Source: Ralstonia pickettii DTP0602
GTDB lineage: Bacteria > Pseudomonadota > Gammaproteobacteria > Burkholderiales > Burkholderiaceae
Assembly (NCBI GenBank): GCA_000471925.1
Contig: CP006667.1
Span: forward strand, 310,001-374,000
DNA: 64,000 bases
Direction of reading: 5' to 3'
Shown: positions 36,067-46,107 of the stretch, piece by piece
How the letters are laid out: each line of letters opens with the position of its first letter
Position numbering within the stretch: position 1 is the stretch's first letter
Position numbers and translations under genes: made by a program
The notes under the pieces: model-generated
Told to the model about the DNA's origin: nothing
Database searches by the model: none
The model's input: only the letters and a program-made list of their open reading frames with translations

Positions 36067-36684
36067 TTAGGCAGCCGGCGTCTCGCCTTCGCCTTCGGCA
36101 GCGCCTTCGGCGGCCGAAGCGGCGCCAGCCGGCAGCGAGATGCTGGCGATGGCGGGATTGTCGTCACCGTGGGTGATGACGGTCAGGCCTGCCGGCAGCT
36201 TCAGATCGCTCAGGTGCAGGGTCTGGCCCAGCTCCATGGTGCCGACGTCCACTTCGATGAACTCAGGCAGGTCGGCCGGCAGGCACGACACTTCCAGGTC
36301 GTTCACGATGTGGTTGACCAGGCCGTGGCCCAGCTTCACGCCAGGAGCGGTCTCCTGGTTCATGAAGTGCAGGGGCACCTTGACGTGGATCTTGTCGTTG
36401 GCCGACACGCGCTGGAAATCGACGTGCAGCACCAGCGGCTTGAATGGGTGCATCTGGAATGCACGCAGCAGGGCCTGTTCCGACTTGCCGGCGACTTCCA
36501 GTTCCAGGATCGACGAGTGGAACGCTTCCTTCTTCAGGGCGTGCCACAGCGCGTTGTGATCCAGTTCGATCATCTTCGGTTCGGCGGCGCCGCCGTAGAT
36601 GATGCCGGGGGTCTTGCCCGAATTGCGCAGGCGGCGGCTCGCACCCGTTCCCTGTACGCTACGCTCGAAAGCGACAACTTTCAT
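36067..36684 (-). CDS. rplY: 50S ribosomal protein L25 (bL25, general stress protein Ctc form)
   Basis: 205-residue long form of L25: an N-terminal 5S rRNA-binding domain (starting [31 protein letters not shown]) and a C-terminal TL5 domain, followed by an alanine-glutamate-rich tail. The family TPGIIYGG motif is clear. It lies between prs and pth on the minus strand, as in most proteobacteria. Confidence 0.97.
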   Translation of the reverse strand: MKVVAFERSVQGTGASRRLRNSGKTPGIIYGGAAEPKMIELDHNALWHALKKEAFHSSILELEVAGKSEQALLRAFQMHPFKPLVLHVDFQRVSANDKIHVKVPLHFMNQETAPGVKLGHGLVNHIVNDLEVSCLPADLPEFIEVDVGTMELGQTLHLSDLKLPAGLTVITHGDDNPAIASISLPAGAASAAEGAAEGEGETPAA

Positions 36685-36761
36685 GATGACTCCAAAGTAA
36701 GAAGGCTGTCCGCGACCAGACAGCCCCGTTGCGGCGCAAAGATAGATATGCGCCGATCAAG

Positions 36762-36796
36762 CCACGTTGACCGCCAAAATCTGGCAATCAACGTGG
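36762..36796. repeat. inverted repeat between prs and rplY
   Basis: CCACGTTGA (36762-36770) and TCAACGTGG (36788-36796) are perfect 9-bp arms, with an inner GCCA/TGGC pair. The hairpin lies in the prs-rplY spacer and has no strong T run, so it may be a processing or attenuation site. Confidence 0.75.
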
Positions 36797-36812
36797 TAAA
36801 CCAAAAATTTTA

Positions 36813-37766
36813 TCAGGATCCCGCGAACAGCGACATGATCGAGTCGCCCTTGACGATGCGGGTGAAGGTCTCGGCCAGCAGCGGGGCGGTCGAGAGTTGA
36901 CGGATCTTGGTGCACTTGGCGGCTTCCTCGGACAGCGGGATGGTGTCGCACACCACCACTTCGTCCAGTGCCGACTCGGCGATGCGGGCAGCGGCGCCGC
37001 CCGACAGCACGGGGTGCGTGCAGTAGGCGAAGACCTTCAGTGCGCCGCGCTCCTTCAGCACCTGGGCAGCCTTGCACAGTGTGCCGCCGGTGTCGATCAT
37101 GTCGTCCATGATCACGCAGTTGCGGCCGTCGACTTCACCGATGATGTTCATCACCTCGGCCACGTTGGCCTTGGGACGACGCTTGTCGATGATCGCCAGG
37201 TCGCAGTTCAGTTCCTTGGCCAGCGCGCGGGCACGGACCACGCCGCCGACGTCCGGCGACACCACCAGCAGGTCGCCGTAGTTCTTCTCGCGCAGGTCGC
37301 CCAGCAGTACCGGCGAAGCGTAGATGTTGTCGACGGGGATATCGAAGAAGCCCTGGATCTGGTCGGCGTGCAGGTCCATCGTCAGCACGCGCTCGACACC
37401 AGCGACTTCCAGCATGTTGGCCACGACCTTGGCCGAGATCGCCACGCGCGCCGAACGCGGGCGGCGGTCCTGGCGGGCATAGCCGAAGTAGGGCATGGCG
37501 GCGGTGATGCTGCGTGCCGAGGCGCGCTTGAGCGCGTCGACCATCACCATCAGTTCCATCAGGTTGTCGTTGGTCGGCGCGCAGGTGGACTGCAGCACGA
37601 TGACGTGCTTGCCGCGAACATTTTCCTGGATGTCGACCTGGACTTCTCCGTCGGAGAAACGGCCAACGAGCGCCTTGCCCAGCGGAATGCCGAGGTGCTG
37701 TACGACAGCCTCCGCGAGTTTGGGGTTGGCGTTGCCGGTAAATACCATCAAGCCTTCGCTGCTCAT
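36813..37766 (-). CDS. prs: ribose-phosphate pyrophosphokinase (PRPP synthase)
   Basis: 317-residue enzyme making PRPP from ribose 5-phosphate and ATP. Clear motifs: [59 protein letters not shown] and the PRPP loop [13 protein letters not shown]. The start at 37766 gives the family length. It lies downstream of tRNA-Gln and ispE and probably shares their transcript. Confidence 0.97.
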   Translation of the reverse strand: MSSEGLMVFTGNANPKLAEAVVQHLGIPLGKALVGRFSDGEVQVDIQENVRGKHVIVLQSTCAPTNDNLMELMVMVDALKRASARSITAAMPYFGYARQDRRPRSARVAISAKVVANMLEVAGVERVLTMDLHADQIQGFFDIPVDNIYASPVLLGDLREKNYGDLLVVSPDVGGVVRARALAKELNCDLAIIDKRRPKANVAEVMNIIGEVDGRNCVIMDDMIDTGGTLCKAAQVLKERGALKVFAYCTHPVLSGGAAARIAESALDEVVVCDTIPLSEEAAKCTKIRQLSTAPLLAETFTRIVKGDSIMSLFAGS

Positions 37767-37860
37767 TCGGGGCACCTGTCTTGCTGCTGGGGGAGCTTGG
37801 CGTCACCGGCAAAGCCGGTGACTGATACAGAGGGTCCGTAAGGACACTATAGGAATGTAA

Positions 37861-37937
37861 TGGCAGGGGAAGAAGGATTCGAACCTTCGAATGCCGGAAT
37901 CAAAATCCGGTGCCTTGACCAACTTGGCGACTCCCCT
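37861..37937 (-). tRNA. tRNA-Gln (TTG anticodon)
   Basis: The 77-nt cloverleaf includes an encoded CCA end. The acceptor stem AGGGGAG pairs with TTCCCCT (one G-T pair), the anticodon arm is CCGGA-TTTTGAT-TCCGG with anticodon TTG, and the T-loop TTCGAAT is standard. It sits between ispE and prs, a conserved beta-proteobacterial arrangement. Confidence 0.97.
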
Positions 37938-37996
37938 ACACAACCGGGCCGTTCTTCGTGGTACCACACTGCCGTACCGCGCCGAACGATAACTTG

Positions 37997-38875
37997 CTAT
38001 GCGAGCGCTGCGAGCGGGTGACGTGCCAGACTGCGCACACACCTGCCATCCCACTCGGGAGGCAACCTTTCCAAAACCTGCTGCGCTGTTGTTGCGTCGG
38101 GAAAACGCGCAAACACACAGGCTCCGGAACCGGTCATCCTAGCATGCTGATTGTGTTGCTTCAGCCATGCAAGGGCTCGGGCGACTTCGCCGAACTTCGC
38201 TGTTGCTATCGGTTCCAGGTCGTTGCGACCGAAATCGAATTTGTTTGTGCGAGCAGCGAAGACCGCAATTATGGAGAGCGGCGTATCCCTTGTCAAGCAG
38301 CTGTCCGAAAAAATTTCAGCGGTCGGCACGTGTTGTTTCGGGTGGATGACGACGAACCAACTGTCGGGCAAATCGACCGGCGTCAGTTGCTCGCCAACGC
38401 CTTCGGCAAACGCGTTATGCCCGAGCACGAACACAGGCACGTCGGCCCCCAGCGTCAGGCCGATGCGCATCAATTCGGCACGCGAAAAGCCGAGGCCCCA
38501 CAGGTGGTTCAGCGCCAGCAGCGTGGTGGCCGCGTCGGACGATCCGCCGCCGATGCCGCCGCCCATGGGCAGCACCTTGTCGATGGCGATGTCGGCGCCG
38601 AAGGCGGTGCCGCTGGCCGCCTGCAAGGCGCGCGCGGCGCGCACTGCCAGGTCGGTGTCGGCCGGCACGCCGGGCACATCGGTGACACGCGCGATGACGC
38701 CGTCATCGCGCCTGCGGAAATGCAGCGTGTCGGACCAGTCGACCAGCTGGAACACGGTCTGCAGCGTGTGGTAGCCGTCAGGGCGGCGGCCGGTGACATG
38801 CAGGAACAGGTTGAGCTTGGCCGGCGCCGGGCAGTCGCGCAGCTCGGGCGGGGGCAGGGCAGCGGTTCGGGTCAT
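37997..38875 (-). CDS. ispE: 4-diphosphocytidyl-2-C-methyl-D-erythritol kinase
   Basis: 292-residue GHMP kinase of the non-mevalonate isoprenoid pathway. The motifs are [20 protein letters not shown] near the start, the ATP-binding [17 protein letters not shown], and the C-terminal [12 protein letters not shown]. Its ATG overlaps the lolB stop by 4 bp (ATGA), so the two genes are translationally coupled. Confidence 0.96.
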   Translation of the reverse strand: MTRTAALPPPELRDCPAPAKLNLFLHVTGRRPDGYHTLQTVFQLVDWSDTLHFRRRDDGVIARVTDVPGVPADTDLAVRAARALQAASGTAFGADIAIDKVLPMGGGIGGGSSDAATTLLALNHLWGLGFSRAELMRIGLTLGADVPVFVLGHNAFAEGVGEQLTPVDLPDSWFVVIHPKQHVPTAEIFSDSCLTRDTPLSIIAVFAARTNKFDFGRNDLEPIATAKFGEVARALAWLKQHNQHARMTGSGACVFARFPDATTAQQVLERLPPEWDGRCVRSLARHPLAALA

Positions 38876-39489
38876 GGCGTTCGCGGATCGATCACCAGGC
38901 GTACCGACAGCGGATTGGCGGCGGAATCGCGCGCCAGGTCGATACGGCGCGGCACCGGGCGGGCAGCCGCATCGGGCGCAGAGGTGTCCTGCCACGCGAC
39001 ATAGCGCACGGTCCAGCCGTTCTGCGCGAGCGTTGCGAGGCGTCCCTGCTCGTCGCGCGTGGTGCGCGCGGGCGAGCCCTGCGCGGCGCGGCCATGCAGC
39101 CAGTCGCGCATGCCTGCCACCGGCAGCGCGAAGCCGAGCGCCTCTTCCATCAGCGTGTCGACCTCGGGCGCATTGCGCGGCGGCTGGTTGGGCAGGTCGA
39201 GCGTGGCGCCCGATGGCGTGGCGGTCACCACGGCCAGCGTCTGGCCAAGCGGGGAGACCAGGTCCAGGCGCACGTTACGGCCCTGCTCCTCCCAGCGGAA
39301 GCTGCCCTGCACGCCTTCGTCGCGCCCGTAGCGCACGTAGTTGGCGGAGAAGCGGCCAGTGTATTGCTGGCTCGCGGCGGTTCCATCGGCATCGAAATTG
39401 CGCGACGGCGCCACGCTGGCGCAAGCCTGCAGCAGCAGGGGGGCGCCAAGGCAAAGCAGTGCCAGGCGTCGGGTTCGGTTCATGGGCAT
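38872..39489 (-). CDS. lolB: outer-membrane lipoprotein receptor LolB
   Basis: 205-residue lipoprotein that accepts lipoproteins from LolA and inserts them in the outer membrane. The signal ends with the lipobox LLQAC at about residue 23. Family traits are the [24 protein letters not shown] segment and PLGQTLA. An in-frame ATG two codons downstream (39483) is an alternative start. It lies upstream of ispE and downstream of a TPR-protein gene. Confidence 0.92.
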   Translation of the reverse strand: MPMNRTRRLALLCLGAPLLLQACASVAPSRNFDADGTAASQQYTGRFSANYVRYGRDEGVQGSFRWEEQGRNVRLDLVSPLGQTLAVVTATPSGATLDLPNQPPRNAPEVDTLMEEALGFALPVAGMRDWLHGRAAQGSPARTTRDEQGRLATLAQNGWTVRYVAWQDTSAPDAAARPVPRRIDLARDSAANPLSVRLVIDPRTP

Positions 39490-39577
39490 TGTCGGGAAGC
39501 GGCGGCGCGCTGCGGCAGCCGCCGGCGGACATGAGTCCGGCGCCGCGGGCCTCCAGCGAGGCCGCGGTGCGCGGAGG

Positions 39578-41557
39578 TTACTTGGACGTCTGTACGTTGA
39601 CCTTGTAGCGGCGCAGCGTGTCGATCAGGGTCTCGTTCTCCGGATCGATGCGCACGGCCTCGGTCCAGGTCTTGCGCGCTTCGTCGTGCTCGCCGAGCTG
39701 CCACAGCACCTCGCCCAGGTGCGCGCCGATCTCGGCTTCGGGCGCCTTGGCGTAGGCGTTGCGCAGCAGGTCCGCCGCGGGGCGCAGGTCGCCCATGCGG
39801 AATTTGACCCAGGCCAGGCTGTCCATGATGTACGGATCGTCCGGGCCCAGTTCGGAGGCGCGCTCCAGCAGCTTGAGCGCCTCGGGCAGCCGCTCGTTGC
39901 GGTCGGCCAGCGAGTAGCCCAGCGCGTTGTAGCCTTGCTTCTGCTCGGGCAGCAGCGCGATGACCTTGCGCAGGCCTCTTTCCATGCTGTCGTAGCGCTT
40001 CTGGCGCTCGTCCAGCATGGCCAGCTCGTAGATCCAGTCGGCGTTCTCGGGCTCGGCCGTGATGCGTTCGTCCAGCACCTTGCGGGCGCGGTCGTAGGCC
40101 TTGGTCTCCATCAGCGTGGCGACCTCGGCCTGACGGATGGCGGTCATGCGCTGCGAGCGCTGGCCTGGATCGGGGATGTCCTCGGCGTCGGAAAGCATAT
40201 CGCCGAAAAGCGCCTGCGCGTCGTCGAGCTTGCCCATGCGTGCCAGCAGCTGCGCACGCTTGGCGGTCGCCGCGGGTGCCAGCCGGATGTCCTCGATGCG
40301 GTCCAGCCACTGGATCGCGCCGGCATAGTCCTTCCGTTCCTCAGCGATCTGCGCCAGGTACTGGTAAGCAATGTCGGGATTGGCGGTGGGCTGCTTCTGG
40401 ACCAGCTGCAGGTATTCCTTCAGGTACTGCTCGGCCTCGGTGTAGTTCCTGGCCTGCAGGCTGGTCAGACCCAGCGCCAGCGGCACGCGCGGGTCTGCCG
40501 GTGCCACCTTGCGCAGCGTCTCGAACTCTTGCCGGGCCGCCTGCATGTCATTGCGCAGCAGGTACAGCCGCGCCAGCGTGATATGGCCGTTGACCGAGTC
40601 GGGAGACTTGTCGAGGAAGCGCTTGAGGATGGCGACGGCTTCGTCGGGCTCCTTCTCGGCGCGCAGCTCGGCGGCCATCAGTGCCGCGGCTTCATAGCCG
40701 GGCCGCAGCTTCAGCGCCTGGTCCAGCGCGGCAAGCGAGCCCGGCACGTCGCCGGCGACTTCCTTGGCGCGCGCCAGCGCGAGTTGGGTCTCGGGCAGAC
40801 GCGTATCGTTCCTGGTCAGCTCCTGCAGCAGCGTAGCGGCGCCGGCGGGATCGCTGGTGCGCGACAGCTGCTGCTGCAGTTGCAGGATGGCATCGCCGCG
40901 ATGGGTGGCCGGCACCGAAGCCAGTTGCTGCTGCAGCAGCGGCCGGGCATCGTCCCAGCGACCGTTGAGTACCAGCAGCGTCGACAGCACCTGGGTGGCG
41001 GCGGGCGAGTTCGGCGAGATCTCGCGCCACAGCCGCGCAGCGTCCAGCGCCTGCTGCGGGACGCGCGCGTTGAAGGCGATCTCGGTGGCGCGCTGCGCGA
41101 AGCGCGGGTCGCGTGTCTGCCGCGCCAGTTCCAGGTAGGTGCGGTAAGCCGGGCCGACCAGGCCGCGCTGCATGGAAATCTCGGCGGCGAGCACCATATA
41201 GACGATGTCGTCGGTCAGCTCGACCGACGGCAGCGCACTGCGTGCCGCCTTGGCGGCCGCGGCGCGGTCGCCCTCGGCGGCGGCCAGCTGCAGCCTGGGC
41301 AGCGGGGCCTCGGCGGGCGGTGCGGCATGGGCCGCTCCCGCGGCCACGGCGAGCAGTGCCGAGGCGGCCAGCGCACCCACATGGCGGCGGTGACTTTGCC
41401 GGAACACGGCGAGTGCGCTAGCGGCCCGCGCTGTGCGGGAAACGGCGCCTATGGCTGCGGCCAGTGGATTACCCGCGGCGTGCCTGGCGTGCCCGACGTG
41501 CTCAGTGAGGGGATGCGACGTGGTGTCCGGCATCTGGTCCGGAATAAGGTCCGACAT
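39578..41557 (-). CDS. large tetratricopeptide-repeat protein, secreted
   Basis: About 659 residues of mainly alpha-helical TPR units from residue 85 to the end, preceded by a hydrophobic segment ending in GAAHAAP (about residues 60-80) that looks like a signal peptide. The long hydrophilic stretch before it makes the start at 41557 doubtful; a later start is likely. In Burkholderiales a TPR gene upstream of lolB is a conserved neighbour, which suggests a cell-envelope role. It is divergent from mutM. Confidence 0.85.
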   Translation of the reverse strand: MSDLIPDQMPDTTSHPLTEHVGHARHAAGNPLAAAIGAVSRTARAASALAVFRQSHRRHVGALAASALLAVAAGAAHAAPPAEAPLPRLQLAAAEGDRAAAAKAARSALPSVELTDDIVYMVLAAEISMQRGLVGPAYRTYLELARQTRDPRFAQRATEIAFNARVPQQALDAARLWREISPNSPAATQVLSTLLVLNGRWDDARPLLQQQLASVPATHRGDAILQLQQQLSRTSDPAGAATLLQELTRNDTRLPETQLALARAKEVAGDVPGSLAALDQALKLRPGYEAAALMAAELRAEKEPDEAVAILKRFLDKSPDSVNGHITLARLYLLRNDMQAARQEFETLRKVAPADPRVPLALGLTSLQARNYTEAEQYLKEYLQLVQKQPTANPDIAYQYLAQIAEERKDYAGAIQWLDRIEDIRLAPAATAKRAQLLARMGKLDDAQALFGDMLSDAEDIPDPGQRSQRMTAIRQAEVATLMETKAYDRARKVLDERITAEPENADWIYELAMLDERQKRYDSMERGLRKVIALLPEQKQGYNALGYSLADRNERLPEALKLLERASELGPDDPYIMDSLAWVKFRMGDLRPAADLLRNAYAKAPEAEIGAHLGEVLWQLGEHDEARKTWTEAVRIDPENETLIDTLRRYKVNVQTSK

Positions 41558-41600
41558 GTATTGAGTGCTCCGGCGCACGCTGGCGAAGGATTGGATAAGG

Positions 41601-41625
41601 GCATTGTAGCCTGCCGCTACAATGC
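41601..41625. promoter_or_regulatory. palindrome with back-to-back -10 boxes between mutM and the TPR gene
   Basis: GCATTGTAGC-CTGCC-GCTACAATGC is a perfect 10-bp inverted repeat. Each arm holds TACAAT on the strand pointing to its gene: 41618-41623 toward mutM and 41608-41603 toward the TPR gene. No clear -35 boxes are found, so it could be either divergent promoters or an operator. Confidence 0.5.
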
Positions 41626-41698
41626 GCTGCTCGGCGCCCGCGGGCTTGCGCACGCAGGGCCGGCAGGAGTTTGGAGCGGTAACAAACGGAGAGGTTCG

Positions 41699-42565
41699 AT
41701 GCCTGAATTGCCCGAGGTCGAGGTGACCCGGCGCGGCCTGCTGCCGCATGTGGTGGGCCGGCGCATCGCCGCGGTGACGGTACGCCACCGGGGCCTGCGC
41801 TGGCCGGTCGATCCGGAGCTGGAAAGCCGTCTGGCGCAGCGCGTGGTACGCCGGATCGAGCGCCGCGGCAAGTACCTGCTGCTCGAATGCGTCAGCGCCG
41901 ATGGGGAGGCAGCCACCGGCTGGCTGCTGGTGCATCTGGGCATGACCGGCACGCTGCGGGTGCTGCCCGATGCGCCGCCGCCCGGCACGCACGATCACCT
42001 GGACCTGCTGCTCACGGCCGAACCTGGCGCCGGGCCTGGCCCGGTGGTGCTGCGCTTTCGCGATCCGCGCCGCTTCGGCGCGATCTTGTGGACCACGCTG
42101 CCCGAGGCCGAACTGCAGCAACACCCGCTGCTGCGCACGCTCGGCATCGAGCCCTTCGATGCCGCCTTCGACGGCGCCTGGCTGCACCGCCACACGCGCG
42201 GGCGCAGTGCCGCAATCAAGACCGTGCTGCTGGCGGGCGGCATCGTGGTGGGCGTGGGCAACATCTATGCATCGGAAAGCCTGTTCCGCGCCGGCATCCG
42301 CCCGACCACGCCGGCCGGGCGCCTCAGCCGCGCGCGCTGCGACCGCCTGGCGCAGGCCGTGCGCGAAACGCTGGCGCAGGCGATCGAGCGCGGCGGCAGC
42401 ACGCTGCGCGACTTTGTCGGCAGCGACGGCGCCAGCGGCTACTTCCAGCTCGATTGTTTTGTCTATGACCGCGCCGGGCAGCCGTGCCGGGTCTGCAGCA
42501 CGCCGGTGCGCCAGATCGTGCAGGGCCAGCGCTCGACTTTCTACTGCCCGAACTGCCAGCACTGA
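41699..42565 (+). CDS. mutM: formamidopyrimidine-DNA glycosylase
   Basis: 288-residue base-excision enzyme removing 8-oxoguanine. After Met the catalytic P-E-L-P-E-V-E start is intact, and the helix-2-turn-helix precedes a C-terminal zinc finger in which C-x2-C (CRVC) and C-x2-C (CPNC) are complete. The lysine of the GTLRVLP region and GNIYASE are also present. It is followed by a dynamin-like GTPase and then mutY. Confidence 0.97.
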   Translation: MPELPEVEVTRRGLLPHVVGRRIAAVTVRHRGLRWPVDPELESRLAQRVVRRIERRGKYLLLECVSADGEAATGWLLVHLGMTGTLRVLPDAPPPGTHDHLDLLLTAEPGAGPGPVVLRFRDPRRFGAILWTTLPEAELQQHPLLRTLGIEPFDAAFDGAWLHRHTRGRSAAIKTVLLAGGIVVGVGNIYASESLFRAGIRPTTPAGRLSRARCDRLAQAVRETLAQAIERGGSTLRDFVGSDGASGYFQLDCFVYDRAGQPCRVCSTPVRQIVQGQRSTFYCPNCQH

Positions 42566-42834
42566 GCTGCTGCGACATGCGCTGTGTGGCGCACAATGCG
42601 CGCCGCTGCGGATTGTCGATGGGTCGGCGCAACACTCCTCGTCCGCGGAACCCACAAGGGGCGTGAATTCCACAAAACCGCCGTGGAAACCTGTATCGTG
42701 TGCGCAGTCATAAAAAGTTACAAAAATGGCCCAACCGTCTGAAAGATTCGCGGCGGCGGCCGGCATTGCGTGAACACGGGCACGCCACCCGGTGGCCAGC
42801 CCCGAGGTAGAAACCGAGTCAGCCAAACAGCTCC

Positions 42835-44787
42835 ATGACAACGCTCGCCCACCAATTCGAACAATACGGCGCCTGGAGAACGGGGGTCCTCCAGTCACTG
42901 GCCGAATTCCAATCCTGGCTGCAGCAGCACGACCTGTACGACGCACAGGCCGATGACCGCGTGCAGCGCATCCAGAACGTACTGCGCGGCGACCGCCTCA
43001 AGGTCGCCTTTATTGCCGAGTTCTCGCGCGGCAAGAGCGAGCTGATCAACGCCATCTTCTTTGCCGACTACGGGCGCCGCATCCTGCCGTCGTCGGCTGG
43101 GCGCACCACCATGTGCCCGACCGAGCTGCGCTATGACGAGGCCGAGCCGCCGTGCATCCGCCTGCTGCCGATCGAAACGCGCCTGCAGGAAGCCTCGACC
43201 GCGGACTTTCTCGAGGCCGGCACCTCGGCCGCGCACTGGCATTCTGTGCCGCTCGACCCGTCTTCGCCCGAAGGTATGCTGGAAGCCTTCCAGCACGTGG
43301 TGCAGACCGTGCGCGTGCCGCCGCAGCAGGCCGAGGCGCTTGGCCTGTACCACGAGAACGATCCCGACGCCGCCTACGCGGTCGATGCCGAAGGCATGGT
43401 CGAGATCTCGCGCTGGCGCCACGCCGTCATCAATTTCCCGCACCCGCTGCTGCGCCAGGGCCTGGTGATCCTCGACACGCCCGGGCTGAACGCGATCGGC
43501 ACCGAGCCCGAACTGACGCTGCGGCTGATCCCGGACGCGCACGTAGTGGTGTTCGTGCTGGCGGCGGACGCCGGCGTCACCAAGAGCGACCTGGAGCTGT
43601 GGCGCAGCCATGTCGGCGCCGGCCACCGGCGCGGCTGCCTGGCGGTGCTCAACAAGATCGACGGGCTGTGGGACCCGCTGCGCCAGCCGGCCGAGATCGC
43701 GCAGGAGATCGCGCGGCAGGTCTCCACCACCGGGAAGGTGCTGGGCATCGAGCAGTCACGCATTTATCCGGTATCCGCGCAGAAGGGCCTGGTGGCCAAG
43801 GTCACGCACGACGACGCGCTGCTCGCGCGCAGCGGCCTGCCCGAGTTCGAGCATGTGTTGTCCAACCAGTTGATCCCGCGCCGGCGCGAGATCGTCTCGG
43901 ACCAGGCGCACCGGCTGGTGCAGGACATGGCGCGCGCCGCGCAGCAACTGCTGCAGAGCCGTCGCCGCGACATCGTCGAGCAGTTGTTCGAGCTGCGCGG
44001 CCTGCGCGGCAAGAACCACGCGATGGTCAAGCACATGCTGATGCGCGTGCAGGGCGAGAAGGAAGAGTTCGAGCAGAGCATCAGCAAGTTCCAGGCGCTA
44101 CGGCTGGTGTTCGGGCGCCACAGCGCCGACATCATCAAGAGCCTGCAGCTGCGCGACGTGCGCCACACCATGCGCACCGCGCGCGAGCAGATGAAGGAGC
44201 GCTTCTTCTCGCGCGGCCTGCGCGAGGACATGGACGCGCTGTTCGCGCAACTGACCGCGCTGGTGACCGATGCCGACAACAAGATCGGCCAGCTGCATCA
44301 GCTGATCGAAAGCATGTACCGGCGCTTCAATGCCGAGCACGGCTTCACGTTGCCCGCGCCGATGCAGTTCACCGCCGAGCGCTACATTGCCGAGCTGCAG
44401 GAAACGCTGCGGCTGGTGCATGCGCATTTCGGCACGGTCAGCATGCTGACCCGCTCGCGGCCGCAGCTGGTGCAGAACGCGTTCAGCACCATGGCCAGCC
44501 GCGTGCTGGAGAACTTCCGCGACCTCAATCGCGATATCGAGGTGTGGCTCAAGTCGGTAATGACGCCGCTGGAAGCGCAGGTGCGCGAGCACCAGAAGCA
44601 GCTGCGCCGCCGTGTCGATTCGATCGAGCGCATCCACGAAGCCACCGACACGCTGGAAAGCCGCATCGCCCAGCTCGAGGAAGTGCTCAACGGCCTGGAC
44701 GAACGCAGCGGGCATATCGAGAACTTCGCGCAGCGGTTGCTGCGGCCGACAGCCAATCCCGCCGGGGTGGACCTGGCAGTGGCCTAG
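42835..44787 (+). CDS. bacterial dynamin-like GTPase
   Basis: 650-residue large GTPase. G1 is EFSRGKSELINAI (G66, K67, S68), G2 lies around RTTMCPTEL, G3 is DTPG at residue 214 and G4 NKID at residue 273. The C-terminal half is long helical and coiled coil (residues about 350-640), typical of the stalk of dynamin-family proteins that act on membranes. No transmembrane helix is obvious, so membrane contact would be through a paddle. It lies between two 8-oxoguanine repair genes, and no DNA-repair role is established. Confidence 0.88.
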   Translation: MTTLAHQFEQYGAWRTGVLQSLAEFQSWLQQHDLYDAQADDRVQRIQNVLRGDRLKVAFIAEFSRGKSELINAIFFADYGRRILPSSAGRTTMCPTELRYDEAEPPCIRLLPIETRLQEASTADFLEAGTSAAHWHSVPLDPSSPEGMLEAFQHVVQTVRVPPQQAEALGLYHENDPDAAYAVDAEGMVEISRWRHAVINFPHPLLRQGLVILDTPGLNAIGTEPELTLRLIPDAHVVVFVLAADAGVTKSDLELWRSHVGAGHRRGCLAVLNKIDGLWDPLRQPAEIAQEIARQVSTTGKVLGIEQSRIYPVSAQKGLVAKVTHDDALLARSGLPEFEHVLSNQLIPRRREIVSDQAHRLVQDMARAAQQLLQSRRRDIVEQLFELRGLRGKNHAMVKHMLMRVQGEKEEFEQSISKFQALRLVFGRHSADIIKSLQLRDVRHTMRTAREQMKERFFSRGLREDMDALFAQLTALVTDADNKIGQLHQLIESMYRRFNAEHGFTLPAPMQFTAERYIAELQETLRLVHAHFGTVSMLTRSRPQLVQNAFSTMASRVLENFRDLNRDIEVWLKSVMTPLEAQVREHQKQLRRRVDSIERIHEATDTLESRIAQLEEVLNGLDERSGHIENFAQRLLRPTANPAGVDLAVA

Positions 44788-44819
44788 CGCGGGGCACCGT
44801 CGCCGGGCGGTATATCATG

Positions 44820-44849
44820 TGGCGCCGCGCGTAGCGGCGCCATTTTTAT
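44820..44849 (+). terminator. terminator after the dynamin-like gene
   Basis: TGGCGCCGC and GCGGCGCCA form a 9-bp stem with a five-base loop, followed by a T-rich TTTTTATTT run. Confidence 0.88.
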
Positions 44850-44900
44850 TTGGTGCGCCCGCGACCGCAGCGCCCCCACGTTCTACACCAGTCTCACCCG

Positions 44901-46088
44901 ATGCCCCGCAAGCCCGCCCCCCGTGCCGCTCCAGCCGTTCCCGCCGTGCCTGACGACATCCACGTCCCCCCCGATTTCGGCGCGCGCGTGGTCGACTGGC
45001 AGCGCGTGCATGGCCGGCACGACCTGCCGTGGCAGAACACGCGCGACCCATACCGCATCTGGCTGTCGGAGATCATGCTGCAGCAGACGCAGGTCAGCGC
45101 GGTGATCGACTACTTCCAGCGCTTTATCTTGCAGTTGCCCACGGTACAGGCGCTGGCCGCGGCGCCGGCCGACCAGGTGATGGCGTTGTGGGCGGGGCTG
45201 GGCTACTACTCGCGTGCGCGCAACCTGCACCGGTGCGCGATGCAGGTGGTCAGCGAACATGGTGGCGAGTTCCCGACCGACCCGGCGGTGCTGGCGACGC
45301 TGCCCGGCATCGGCCGCTCCACCGCCGCGGCGATCGCCGCGTTCAGCGCCGGCGTGCGCTCGCCGATCCTGGACGGCAACGTCAAGCGTGTGTTCGCGCG
45401 CTTCTTCGGCATCCACGGGCATCCGGGCGAACGCGCGGTGGAAGCGCGCATGTGGCAGCTGGCCGAGGCGGCGCTGCCGGCCCCGGGTCCGCGCCAGGCC
45501 GAGGACATGATCGCCTACACGCAGGGCCTGATGGACCTGGGTGCAACCGTATGCTCGCGTGGCAAGCCTGCATGCCTGGCCAATGCGGGTGCGTGCCCGC
45601 TGTCCACCGATTGCGTGGCGCGCCGCGACGGCCTCACCGCCGTGCTGCCCACGCCCAAGCCGCGCGCAGCCATCCCCGAGCGCAGCACCGTGATGCTGCT
45701 GGTGCGGCGCGAGCGTGAAGTGCTGCTGCGCCTGCGCCCGGACAGTGGCGTGTGGGGCGGCCTGTGGAGCCTGCCGGAGATGCCGGTCGACGCCGTGCCG
45801 TTCGATGCCGAAGCCGCGGAAGAGGCGGCGCTCGACTATGCGCGCGCCTTCGGCAAGCCGACGCGTGCCGCGCTGACTGGCGAGCTGACCCACGTGTTCA
45901 CGCATTTCCGCCTGCTGATCCGTGCCATCCGGGTCGATGTCAGCACCGACCCCGGCAACCTGATGGTGCGGGACAGCGCCGCGGAAGCCGCGCAACGCTG
46001 GATTTCGCTCGATGATCTCGATGCGCTGGGCACGCCCGCGCCGGTGCGCAGGCTGCTGGAAGACCAGGCGCGCGGCGGGCTGTTTTGA
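44901..46088 (+). CDS. mutY: A/G-specific adenine DNA glycosylase
   Basis: 395-residue enzyme that removes adenine opposite 8-oxoguanine. The catalytic glutamate is E57 in WLSEIMLQQTQV, the HhH segment is LPGIGRSTAAAIAAF, and a Nudix-like C-terminal domain (about residues 260-395) recognises 8-oxoG. The four cluster cysteines are C218, C225, C232 and C238, spaced C-x6-C-x6-C-x5-C; MutY proteins usually have C-x6-C-x2-C-x5-C. The start at 44901 gives a proline-rich N-terminus. Confidence 0.95.
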   Translation: MPRKPAPRAAPAVPAVPDDIHVPPDFGARVVDWQRVHGRHDLPWQNTRDPYRIWLSEIMLQQTQVSAVIDYFQRFILQLPTVQALAAAPADQVMALWAGLGYYSRARNLHRCAMQVVSEHGGEFPTDPAVLATLPGIGRSTAAAIAAFSAGVRSPILDGNVKRVFARFFGIHGHPGERAVEARMWQLAEAALPAPGPRQAEDMIAYTQGLMDLGATVCSRGKPACLANAGACPLSTDCVARRDGLTAVLPTPKPRAAIPERSTVMLLVRREREVLLRLRPDSGVWGGLWSLPEMPVDAVPFDAEAAEEAALDYARAFGKPTRAALTGELTHVFTHFRLLIRAIRVDVSTDPGNLMVRDSAAEAAQRWISLDDLDALGTPAPVRRLLEDQARGGLF

Positions 46089-46107
46089 TTGATGTGGGGA
46101 ACTGCGC

